From assembly GCA_026169575.1 (NCBI GenBank), contig JAPFCT010000240.1, forward strand, positions 1 through 14,711: a stretch of DNA of 14,711 bases, read 5' to 3'. How positions within the stretch are numbered: position 1 is the first letter of the stretch; every line of letters begins with the position of its first letter. Made by a program: the position numbers and the translations under genes. The notes below the pieces were generated by a model. The model was given only the letters and a program-made list of their open reading frames with translations. It ran no database searches and was not told where the DNA came from. Positions 8,267 to 14,157 of the stretch are shown here, piece after piece. Origin of the DNA: Faecalimonas sp. GTDB lineage: Bacteria > Bacillota_A > Clostridia > Lachnospirales > Lachnospiraceae.

Positions 8267-8793
8267 CTTATCCGTCCTTTCTTTAAATATCTCTGTAAAT
8301 TCTGTGTGATCACTCCGATGAGCGCCCCGGTAAGCACCCCCGCGATCAGCAGCACCGGAACATAGTAAGAAATACTAAAACTTTCTACCACAAGCATCGC
8401 CACGATCAGCTGACCGATGTTATGGAAGACTCCGCCTGCAATACTTACCCCCGTCACACTGAAGCTTTTTCTCTTTTTTAAAAGATTCATGACAAAAACA
8501 CTCGCAAGACTTCCCGCAATGCTATAAAAAATAGCAAACAGATTTCCAAACAGAAATCCCGACAAGACATTTCGGAGAACCGCAAGCACCAACGCCTCCC
8601 GGACACCCCAGTAATAAAGAACAATCACTGTCACCACATTTGCCAGACCAAGTTTGATTCCGGGAATCCCAAAAGAAATCGGGATCAGTGTCTCCAGATA
8701 ACTGAAAATCAGAGACAGTGCAAGAAGCATCCCGAAATATGCAGAACTTCTTCCCCGGTCCTTCTTTTCCCTTTTATCCTGCAACTGCATCAT
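8263..8793 (-). CDS. Gx transporter family protein (Hpre_diP_synt_I family, EetB-like)
   Basis: This is a 176-residue integral membrane protein with about five or six hydrophobic segments after a basic N-terminus. The family was once named heptaprenyl diphosphate synthase component I, but the fold resembles small S-component-like transporters. Characteristic segments are ISFGIPGIKLGLANVVT (from residue 39), LRNVLSGFLFGN, SIAGSLASVFVMNLL and VFHNIGQLIVA. The start at 8793 has AAGGAAG upstream and overlaps the NusG domain II gene by 20 bases; its stop overlaps ruvA. The pairing with a NusG_II protein is a recurrent one. As I recall, EetB of the Listeria/Enterococcus extracellular electron transfer loci belongs to this family, so a role in redox or flavin/quinone handling is possible. 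The substrate cannot be inferred. Confidence 0.85.
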   Translation of the reverse strand: MMQLQDKREKKDRGRSSAYFGMLLALSLIFSYLETLIPISFGIPGIKLGLANVVTVIVLYYWGVREALVLAVLRNVLSGFLFGNLFAIFYSIAGSLASVFVMNLLKKRKSFSVTGVSIAGGVFHNIGQLIVAMLVVESFSISYYVPVLLIAGVLTGALIGVITQNLQRYLKKGRIR

Positions 8794-9148
8794 TTTCTTT
8801 ACTTCCTTTATCTGATTTATCTACAATCTCCAAAATCACTTTATTCGGGAGACAGATAATACTCTCACGGTTTTTTGAAATCTTCGGATGACCGGTACAG
8901 ATCTGATCCGGACAGTCTGCCCATACCATCCTGACTTCTCCATCCTCGATTCTGACGCGATTGTGTTCTCCGACAGAGATTTCCCTGTCTTCCTTCAGAC
9001 TGATTTCCCGGAAAACTTCCCCGTCTATCTTTATCCTTAAATAGGCTTCTGCCTCCTTATTCTTTCCTGCCAGAAAAAAATTCCCTGCCAAAAAGAAAAA
9101 TGCAGCGACCAGAATAGTCCCCGCCAAAATCCAGTCATTCTTTTTCAT
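8774..9148 (-). CDS. NusG domain II-containing membrane-anchored protein (EetA-like)
   Basis: This is a 124-residue protein with one N-terminal helix (about residues 6-28) and an extracytoplasmic beta-rich domain. That domain has the NusG domain II pattern: RIKIDGEVFREI, then the conserved core with C-P-D-Q-I-C, I-I-C-L-P-N-K-V and LEIV, and thus three cysteines in the family positions. It is not the transcription factor NusG; only the insert domain is shared. The frame is open to 9247, but the promoter at 9201-9229 places the transcript start near 9194, which excludes that start. The ATG at 9148 gives the normal family length and has AAAAGGA upstream at rather long spacing. It is the first gene of a run with the Gx transporter gene, ruvA and ruvB. 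As I recall, EetA of Gram-positive electron transfer loci has this domain. Confidence 0.82.
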   Translation of the reverse strand: MKKNDWILAGTILVAAFFFLAGNFFLAGKNKEAEAYLRIKIDGEVFREISLKEDREISVGEHNRVRIEDGEVRMVWADCPDQICTGHPKISKNRESIICLPNKVILEIVDKSDKGSKENDAVAG

Positions 9149-9200
9149 TCCATCACGATCCTTTTCCGAATTTTTCTGTAGGTTCATTTCAGTACTATTT

Positions 9201-9229
9201 ATTCTAACACAATCAAAACGTGTATGCAA
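9201..9229 (-). promoter_or_regulatory. Extended -10 promoter for the NusG_II-Gx-ruvAB run
   Basis: On the minus strand TTGCAT (9224-9229) and TAGAAT (9201-9206) are separated by exactly 17 bases, and TGT precedes the -10 box (extended -10). The -35 matches only at TTG. The site lies about 50 bases upstream of the ATG at 9148 and just after a strong terminator, as expected for a new transcription unit. Confidence 0.7.
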
Positions 9230-9307
9230 CCACATGTTCGATTTCATATCTGTGGCTAATATCTATACTTTCGCAGAACCGGGGCAGCTTCATTTTTCAC
9301 AAACAAC

Positions 9308-9365
9308 AAAAAATCTCCCAGACACTGTTTCCCGAAGAAATCTTATGTGTCTGAGAGACTCTTTT
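9308..9365 (-). terminator. Strong intrinsic terminator, probably bidirectional
   Basis: Minus strand: a 12-bp stem (9347-9358 with 9314-9325, one G-U pair) is capped by a 21-base loop, which itself contains a short stem closed by C-TTCG-G. It is followed by six T's (9313-9308). The plus strand also has five T's after the stem (9362-9366), so it could work both ways, although no plus-strand gene approaches it. It ends the transcript of the Asn/Gln/Tyr-rich protein gene. Confidence 0.88.
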
Positions 9366-9372
9366 TATCTGA

Positions 9373-9438
9373 CCTGATTCTGCCGTGCACATCTGTGCAA
9401 CTGTATCAGGACATTTAAATATGCCCTGCACCGCAGGC
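9373..9438. other. Two additional hairpins in the 3' untranslated stretch
   Basis: Between the stop at 9445 and the terminator lie two more inverted repeats. One is CCTGAT/ATCAGG (9373-9378, 9405-9410), which encloses an inner TGCAC/GTGCA stem with a 4-base loop (9386-9399). The other is a short CCTGC/GCAGG hairpin (9425-9437) with a 3-base loop. Neither is followed by a T-run, so they are not terminators themselves. They may protect the mRNA 3' end or pause polymerase. No credible gene was found in the 296-base gap 9149-9444. Confidence 0.5.
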
Positions 9439-9444
9439 AGCTTT

Positions 9445-9912
9445 TTAATAATAAAGTGCATTTGACATTGCGATTCCAAATACAACAAAGAATAATGTGT
9501 AAAGTACGATCACAACTGCCATCACGATCAGCATCGCACGGCTATAATTTTTACGGTTGATATTCGTGTTGGCGCTAAATGCCCAGATGCAATATAATAC
9601 CATTCCGACACACGGGATCAGACCTGCCAGGATCATAAGCAGCCATTCCCCCATCGACAGAGGCGCATCCAGCGGCTTCTTTCCCTGATTCATATTGTAA
9701 TTCTGGTTATAATTCTGCTGATATCCCTGATTGTAATTCATATTATAATTCTGGTTAAAGTTCTGCTGGAAAGTTCCGTTATTCTCACCGAAATTCCCCT
9801 GCTCTCCTTCCCCGCCATAATATCCATAATTTGTCGTCTGCTGATAAGAACTGCCTGCGGATGTATCTGAATTCTGGTCCTGCTCCGGCATGTTGCTTAA
9901 TTTTTCATCCAT
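9445..9912 (-). CDS. Small membrane protein with Asn/Gln/Tyr-rich N-terminal tail
   Basis: I do not recognise a named family. Residues 1-78 are hydrophilic and low in complexity, rich in Asn, Gln, Tyr and Gly, with repeated NYN and QNY units. A conserved-looking membrane part follows: SMGEWLLMILAGLIPCVGM begins the first helix (about 90-111), then a polar loop SANTNINRKNYSRA, and a second helix (about 125-148). The hairpin with a polar loop resembles a common clostridial type of two-helix protein found near zinc-ribbon and DUF2752 genes. The ATG at 9912 has GAGGAGG nine bases upstream, an extended -10 promoter about 95 bases upstream, and a leader that can fold. A strong terminator follows, so it is probably transcribed alone or with read-through from rnf. 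The tail may be cytoplasmic and disordered; this is inference. Confidence 0.85.
   Translation of the reverse strand: MDEKLSNMPEQDQNSDTSAGSSYQQTTNYGYYGGEGEQGNFGENNGTFQQNFNQNYNMNYNQGYQQNYNQNYNMNQGKKPLDAPLSMGEWLLMILAGLIPCVGMVLYCIWAFSANTNINRKNYSRAMLIVMAVVIVLYTLFFVVFGIAMSNALYY
9691..9768. repeat. Two 30-base imperfect direct repeats, 48 bases apart
   Basis: Copies at 9691-9720 and 9739-9768 match at 27 of 30 bases and are offset by 48 bases (16 codons). They encode the repeated Asn/Gln/Tyr units, so the tail appears to have grown by in-frame duplication. Confidence 0.8.
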
Positions 9913-9947
9913 GTTAAAATCCTCCTCGCGTCTCTACTGTCAGATTC

Positions 9948-9978
9948 CAGACTCACTCTCGTACAGCCTCGTGATCTG
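9948..9978 (-). promoter_or_regulatory. Hairpin in the 5' leader of the Asn/Gln/Tyr-rich protein gene
   Basis: In the roughly 90-base leader, CAGATCAC (9978-9971) can pair with GTGAGTCTG (9956-9948) as an 8-bp stem with one bulged G and a 14-base loop. A competing pairing, CAGAT with ATCTG just downstream, is also possible. No known riboswitch was recognised. Confidence 0.35.
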
Positions 9979-10006
9979 ATGTTTCAAGAACAGTTTCTAT
10001 TTTTTG

Positions 10007-10035
10007 ATTCTAACATACTTTTACGTTCTGCACAA
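10007..10035 (-). promoter_or_regulatory. Extended -10 promoter upstream of the Asn/Gln/Tyr-rich protein gene
   Basis: Minus strand: TTGTGC (10030-10035), 17-base spacer, TAGAAT (10007-10012) preceded by TGT. The nine bases TGTTAGAAT are identical to those of the promoter at 9201. It lies in the 141-base gap after the DUF2752 gene, where no terminator could be found. Confidence 0.65.
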
Positions 10036-10053
10036 TTATTTTTTCATCTTTTT

Positions 10054-10524
10054 CTATCTTCTGTATATTTTATCCAATATCGTACGCATGACATTCCCAC
10101 GATAATATCCCATCGGAACATCCCCCGGAAATTGTGTTACCATCCGGTAAACATACAGTCCGATGCAGCCGGCAAAGATCAAAACTGCCCACCACACCGC
10201 ATATGGCAGCTCCTTCCCGAAAATATAACGGTAAAAAAAGAAAAGAAATAAAAACAGCAGGATTGGATAGATCATCGGATGCATCTGATACGCATCCGTA
10301 AACCGGGCGCAGAACACCAGCTTTGCAGCCCGCGTCAGCCCACATGCAGGACATGGAAAACCCGTAAGCCACACAAGCGGACAGCCTGCCCCGCAGACAA
10401 ACCGCATAAAGAGCAGATACACGACCACGGCAGCAAGCGCCACACGGTAATGAAGCAGATCTTTTTGGATCCGCAGAATCACCCTGCGCACAGCTTTCTT
10501 TAAAGAATGATCTTTTTCGGACAT
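10054..10524 (-). CDS. DUF2752 domain membrane protein
   Basis: This 156-residue membrane protein carries the DUF2752 signature: GCPLVWLTGFPCPACGLTRA (residues 47-66), with C58-P-A-C61 followed by GLTR, and the conserved His-Pro at 82-83. Hydrophobic segments lie at about 29-44, 86-102 and 110-128. The function of the family is unknown; the CPxCG motif suggests a redox or metal site at the membrane surface, which is inference. I chose the ATG at 10524, which overlaps the end of rnfB by 25 bases, with GGA just upstream. A longer form from 10572 would add a basic, rnfB-embedded tail. The overlap implies co-transcription with the Rnf operon, and it is the last gene before the promoter at 10007. 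No terminator is apparent after it. Confidence 0.87.
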   Translation of the reverse strand: MSEKDHSLKKAVRRVILRIQKDLLHYRVALAAVVVYLLFMRFVCGAGCPLVWLTGFPCPACGLTRAAKLVFCARFTDAYQMHPMIYPILLFLFLFFFYRYIFGKELPYAVWWAVLIFAGCIGLYVYRMVTQFPGDVPMGYYRGNVMRTILDKIYRR

Positions 10525-11291
10525 TTTTCCGCGCACGCTCCACAGTTTGTACATTTCTCCGGATCGATCCATGCAAGATTATTTTCCACAACGATCGCAT
10601 CTGCCGGACAGACTTTCTGACACATCCTGCATCCGATACAGCCGGTGCTGCACACTGCCATCACATCTTTTCCTTTTTCTCTGGAGCTGCACCGCACAAG
10701 ATGTTTTGCCTCGTACGGCACAAGCTCGATCAGATTCTTCGGACATGCTTTGATACATTTTCCACATGCCTTGCATGCTTCCTGATCCACAACAGCAACT
10801 CCGTCAACAATATGGATCGCATCAAACGGGCATGCCTTTACACACGTTCCAAATCCACAGCATCCATAGTTGCAGGCTTTTGGTCCGCCATTCTGCATCT
10901 GTGCCATCATCACGCAATCCTCGATTCCGGTGTAGTCGTAATCTTGTTTTGCCTTGTCACAAGTCCCGGCACACTTCACAAAAGCAGTCATCCGCTTCTG
11001 TTCGCCCGCTGCTACTCCCATGATCTCGCCGATCTTCTCTGCCACCGGAGCGCCTCCGACCGGACAGGCAGAAATCTCCGCCTCACCCTTTACGATTGCG
11101 GCCGCAAGACCGGAACAGCCCGCATAACCACAGCCCCCGCAGTTGTTTCCCGGAAGCGCATCACATACTTTTGTTTCTCTTTCATCGACTTCCACCGCAA
11201 ATTTCTGTCCCGCAATTCCGAGGAATACACCGATGAACAGACCGACTCCTCCCACGACAAGAGCAGCAAATAGAATTCCCGTAATACTCAT
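10500..11291 (-). CDS. rnfB: Rnf complex subunit B, multi-cluster ferredoxin-like protein
   Basis: RnfB takes electrons from reduced ferredoxin at the cytoplasmic face and passes them into the Rnf complex. It has one N-terminal helix (about 4-27), then the 4Fe4S domain NNCGGCGYAGC with C51, C54, C59 and C76. A chain of ferredoxin-type motifs follows: C140/C144/C150/C154 (with an extra C145), C173-x2-C176-x2-C179-x3-C183, C218/C221/C224/C228 and C247/C250/C253/C257. The 263-residue length and large number of clusters are typical of clostridial RnfB and exceed the proteobacterial form. The ATG at 11291 has GGGAGGAAG upstream, 15 bases after the rnfA stop. It is the last Rnf subunit; the DUF2752 gene overlaps its 3' end. 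Confidence 0.98.
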   Translation of the reverse strand: MSITGILFAALVVGGVGLFIGVFLGIAGQKFAVEVDERETKVCDALPGNNCGGCGYAGCSGLAAAIVKGEAEISACPVGGAPVAEKIGEIMGVAAGEQKRMTAFVKCAGTCDKAKQDYDYTGIEDCVMMAQMQNGGPKACNYGCCGFGTCVKACPFDAIHIVDGVAVVDQEACKACGKCIKACPKNLIELVPYEAKHLVRCSSREKGKDVMAVCSTGCIGCRMCQKVCPADAIVVENNLAWIDPEKCTNCGACAEKCPKKIIL

Positions 11292-11306
11292 CGTTCTTCC
11301 TCCCGT

Positions 11307-11900
11307 CTATAAATTCAGTCCGGAAAATCCGAAAAATGCGATCGCCATCAGACCTGCCGTCACAAGCACGATCGGCATCCCTTTAAAAGATTCCGGCACA
11401 TCATTGTGTTCTGTTTTCTCACGGATCCCTGCCATGATCACAATCGCGATCGTAAAGCCGGCTGCTGTCGCAAATCCATTGACAACACTTGCCAGGATCC
11501 CATAATCTTTCTGCACATTTTTCAATGCGACTCCAAGCACCGCGCAGTTTGTCGTAATCAGCGGCAGATACACACCGAGCGCATTGTAAAGCGGCGGCAT
11601 CATTTTCTTTAACAGCATCTCAACAAACTGTACAAGCGCGGCGATCACAAGGATAAAGACGATCGTCTGAAGATAAACAAGTCTTCCGTCTAAAATCGCC
11701 TTGTTTGCAAGAATGAACTTATAGATCAGACTTGTGATAAAGGAGGAGATCGTCAATACAAATATGACCGCCCCTCCCATACCGGCTGCTGTTTCTACCT
11801 TTTTGGAAACACCAAGGAACGGGCAGAGACCTAAAAACTGGCTGAGAACTACATTGTTGACAAGCGCAGCTCCTACTGCGATCAATAATAACTCTTTCAT
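11307..11900 (-). CDS. rnfA: Rnf complex subunit A
   Basis: RnfA is an integral membrane subunit with six predicted helices, homologous to NqrE. The pair RnfA/RnfE holds an iron-sulfur cluster within the membrane, bound by conserved cysteines. Here these are C26 in QFLGLCPFLGVS and C119 in ITTNCAVLGVAL. The 197-residue length is normal. The ATG at 11900 directly follows the rnfE stop TAA with no gap, and its GGAGGG site lies inside the last codons of rnfE, so translation is probably coupled. The order E-A-B is as in other Clostridia. Confidence 0.98.
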   Translation of the reverse strand: MKELLLIAVGAALVNNVVLSQFLGLCPFLGVSKKVETAAGMGGAVIFVLTISSFITSLIYKFILANKAILDGRLVYLQTIVFILVIAALVQFVEMLLKKMMPPLYNALGVYLPLITTNCAVLGVALKNVQKDYGILASVVNGFATAAGFTIAIVIMAGIREKTEHNDVPESFKGMPIVLVTAGLMAIAFFGFSGLNL

Positions 11901-12605
11901 TTATTTACCCTCCTGCTTCTCTACCGGAAAAACTGCCTTACCGCAGCTTCCACTGCCGCAGGCTGAACAGCTTCCGTCACAGCCGCTCTGCACCTGCTTC
12001 TGTGCTCCTTTTGCCTTTGCCGCCTTAACTTTATTCTGGATTGCCACGAGGCAGGCAAGTACAAAAAACGCTCCTGGGGCAAGCACAAAGATCGTTACCG
12101 GCTCATAAGCTTCCGGCATAATCTTCCATCCAAAAATCTTTCCGCTTCCGATCACTTCCCGGACAATTCCGATCGCCGTAAGTCCCACGGTAAATCCAAG
12201 TCCCATTCCCAGTCCGTCAAATATAGATGGAAGCACCGGATTTTTGGAAGCATAACTTTCCGCACGTCCGAGGATGATACAGTTTACAACGATCAGCGGA
12301 ATATAAAGCCCGAGCGAATCATACAGACTCGGAATAAATCCTTCCAGCAAAAACTGCACCATCGTCACAAACGATGCGACGATCACGATAAATGACGGCA
12401 CACGCGCGCTGTCCGGAATGATCTTCCGCAGCATGGAGATCAGCATATTCGACATGACAAGGACAACTGTCGTTGTCAGTCCCATCCCCAGTCCGTTTAC
12501 AGCAGAAGTTGTCACCGCAAGCGTCGGACACATTCCAAGCATCAGAACAAAAGTAGGATTTTCTTTGACAAGCCCGTTAAAAAGCCGTTCCGTACACTTA
12601 TTCAT
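11901..12605 (-). CDS. rnfE: Rnf complex subunit E, with cysteine-rich C-terminal tail
   Basis: RnfE is the membrane partner of RnfA (NqrD homolog). The cluster cysteines are C26 in LMLGMCPTLAVT and C109 in IVVNCIILGRAE. Six helices span about residues 15-190. After them comes a basic linker (KVKAAKAKGAQK), then a tail with four cysteines, C209, C213, C216 and C221, set among Gly and Ser. This tail would lie outside the membrane core and is not part of the standard RnfE/NqrD fold. I chose the second of two close ATGs (12605), because GGAGG then sits eight bases upstream; the ATG at 12611 would leave only two. The start overlaps the rnfG stop by eight bases. Confidence 0.96.
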   Translation of the reverse strand: MNKCTERLFNGLVKENPTFVLMLGMCPTLAVTTSAVNGLGMGLTTTVVLVMSNMLISMLRKIIPDSARVPSFIVIVASFVTMVQFLLEGFIPSLYDSLGLYIPLIVVNCIILGRAESYASKNPVLPSIFDGLGMGLGFTVGLTAIGIVREVIGSGKIFGWKIMPEAYEPVTIFVLAPGAFFVLACLVAIQNKVKAAKAKGAQKQVQSGCDGSCSACGSGSCGKAVFPVEKQEGK

Positions 12606-13218
12606 TGACATTTCCTCCTTCCATCGCTCCATGATAATAAGAGACAGCCGCATTGACTGCATTTGTCACTGCATCTGTCGTGATCGTCGCACCGCTCAGC
12701 GCATCGATCTTTCCATCTTTTCCTCCGTCTCCTTTGACAACTTCAAAGCGGTCTGTGTTGACATCCTGGAACTGTTCTTTAAATTCCGGCTCCTGCGCGT
12801 TCATTCCAAGCCCGGCCGTCTCACTGATCGACAATAATTCAATCCCAGTGACCGTTCCATCTGCCGTGATCCCCACAGCAACTTTGATCTCTCCGCCATA
12901 CCCTTCTTTGGATGTGGCAGTCACAACACTTCCGATCACGTTTTGTCCGCCGTCAAGGGCGATCGCAGCCTCATTTACATAACAGCCGCTGATACCTGCA
13001 TTTTTCAGTATTTCATCAGCTTCCTTTTCTTCAAATGCTTCAAACGCTTCAAAACTGTCCGCTTCTTCCAGCACCGTCTGGTATGCCTCCTGCTTGCGTT
13101 TTTCCCTGCTGGCTGCGATCGGATCTTTTGTGATCTCATAGACGAACCCGAGCAGCAGACCGGAAAGCAATGTGATCGCAGTCAGGATCAATGTATTCTT
13201 TAAGATTTTCTGATTCAT
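12598..13218 (-). CDS. rnfG: Rnf complex subunit G, covalent FMN-binding protein
   Basis: RnfG is anchored by one N-terminal helix (about 7-28) and carries an FMN-binding domain. The ApbE flavinylation motif is clear: D172-x-x-S175-G-A-T178, with Thr178 the likely FMN acceptor. GLGMNAQEPEFKEQF (from residue 137) and GYGGEIKVAVGI (from 107) are also typical. The 206-residue length is normal. The ATG at 13218 shares a base with the rnfD stop (TAATG) and has GGGAGGAG upstream; the frame is open much further back inside rnfD, but those starts are spurious. Residues 53-72 are unusually acidic, with FEAFEAFEE. The ApbE transferase needed to attach FMN is not in the window. Confidence 0.97.
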   Translation of the reverse strand: MNQKILKNTLILTAITLLSGLLLGFVYEITKDPIAASREKRKQEAYQTVLEEADSFEAFEAFEEKEADEILKNAGISGCYVNEAAIALDGGQNVIGSVVTATSKEGYGGEIKVAVGITADGTVTGIELLSISETAGLGMNAQEPEFKEQFQDVNTDRFEVVKGDGGKDGKIDALSGATITTDAVTNAVNAAVSYYHGAMEGGNVNE

Positions 13219-14147
13219 TATCTCTCTCCTCCCTTCCCAAACGGACGCGGGCGGGTTACTTTCTCGATCAGCGGAACAAGCAGGTTGCTGATGATGATCG
13301 CATAGGATACACCTTCTGCGGATCTTCCAAGCAGACGGAACAGACCTGTCAGCACTCCGAGACAGACACCGTATAAAATCTGTCCCTGCTTTGTGATCGG
13401 CGCTGTCACATAATCCGTCGCCATAAACCATGCCCCGAGCATCAGACCACCTCCGCACAGCTGTGCAGTCAGGTAGTTCAGATCAAATCCTTTTCCGCCA
13501 AACAGTACGATCATCAGTATAAATGTCACAAGGTATGTACCCGGGATCCGAAGATCGATCACTCCCATAAACAAAAGAAAAATCGCTCCGGCCATAATAG
13601 CGATCACAGACGTCTCACCGATCGTTCCCGCAATGTTTCCGACCAGCATCTCCATCGTGTTCACGGTCTCTCCTGCTTTTAACTGTGCAAGCGGCGTCGC
13701 ACCCGACACCCCGTCATAGACGAATGTTGTCATCCTTCCCGTAAAAGAGATCAGCAGAAAGCATCTTGCTGCAAGTGCCGGATTCATAAAATTCTGTCCG
13801 AGCCCTCCAAACAGCTGCTTTACTACCAGGATTGCAAACACAGCGCCAAGCACGCACATCCACCACGGCGCTGTCGGCGGCAGGTTCAATGCGAGCAGAA
13901 GTCCTGTCACCGCAGCGCTTCCATCTGCGATCGTGATCTTCTTTCCCATCAGGCGCTCAAAAATATATTCTGTCAGTACTGCTGATGCAACAGTCAGCAG
14001 TACGATTCCAAGCGCCTGCATACCAAAATTATAAATTCCAAAAAGTGTCGTCGGCATTAACGCGGCCAGGACGAGGAACATGATATTTCCCGTCGTGATC
14101 TTTGCGCGTATATGCGGCGAAGATGATATATTAAATGTCTCGTTCAT
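13218..14147 (-). CDS. rnfD: Rnf complex subunit D, covalent FMN-binding membrane protein
   Basis: RnfD is the large membrane subunit (NqrB homolog) through which ion translocation is thought to occur. The 309-residue protein begins MNETFNISSSPHIRAK, a typical RnfD start, and has about nine or ten helices. Its flavinylation motif is D145-G-V-S148-G-A-T151, with Thr151 the likely acceptor. KQLFGGLGQNFMNPALAAR (110-128) is also family-specific. The ATG at 14147 follows GGGAGAG, 10 bases after the rnfC stop. An upstream in-frame start at 14183 would run into rnfC and is rejected. Confidence 0.98.
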   Translation of the reverse strand: MNETFNISSSPHIRAKITTGNIMFLVLAALMPTTLFGIYNFGMQALGIVLLTVASAVLTEYIFERLMGKKITIADGSAAVTGLLLALNLPPTAPWWMCVLGAVFAILVVKQLFGGLGQNFMNPALAARCFLLISFTGRMTTFVYDGVSGATPLAQLKAGETVNTMEMLVGNIAGTIGETSVIAIMAGAIFLLFMGVIDLRIPGTYLVTFILMIVLFGGKGFDLNYLTAQLCGGGLMLGAWFMATDYVTAPITKQGQILYGVCLGVLTGLFRLLGRSAEGVSYAIIISNLLVPLIEKVTRPRPFGKGGER

Positions 14148-14157
14148 ATCTCTCTCC

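Noticed and set aside
9149..9247. N-terminal extension of the NusG_II protein
   Set aside because: The extension begins upstream of the predicted transcription start near 9194 and puts a polar stretch before the membrane helix.
9297..9488. 63-codon minus-strand open frame downstream of the Asn/Gln/Tyr-rich protein
   Set aside because: It starts inside that gene and runs through the hairpins and terminator, with no ribosome site; it is better explained as 3' untranslated RNA.
10070..10600. 176-codon minus-strand frame overlapping the DUF2752 gene
   Set aside because: It is an alternative frame of the same DNA; the other frame has the DUF2752 motif and membrane helices, this one has neither.
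10701..11273. 190-codon plus-strand open frame opposite rnfB
   Set aside because: It lies wholly within rnfB, whose cysteine motifs are unmistakable; the product has no recognisable domain and there is no promoter or ribosome site.
13219..13458. N-terminal extension of rnfG to an upstream start
   Set aside because: It would overlap rnfD by 240 bases; the ATG at 13218 has a good ribosome site and begins a normal RnfG membrane anchor.
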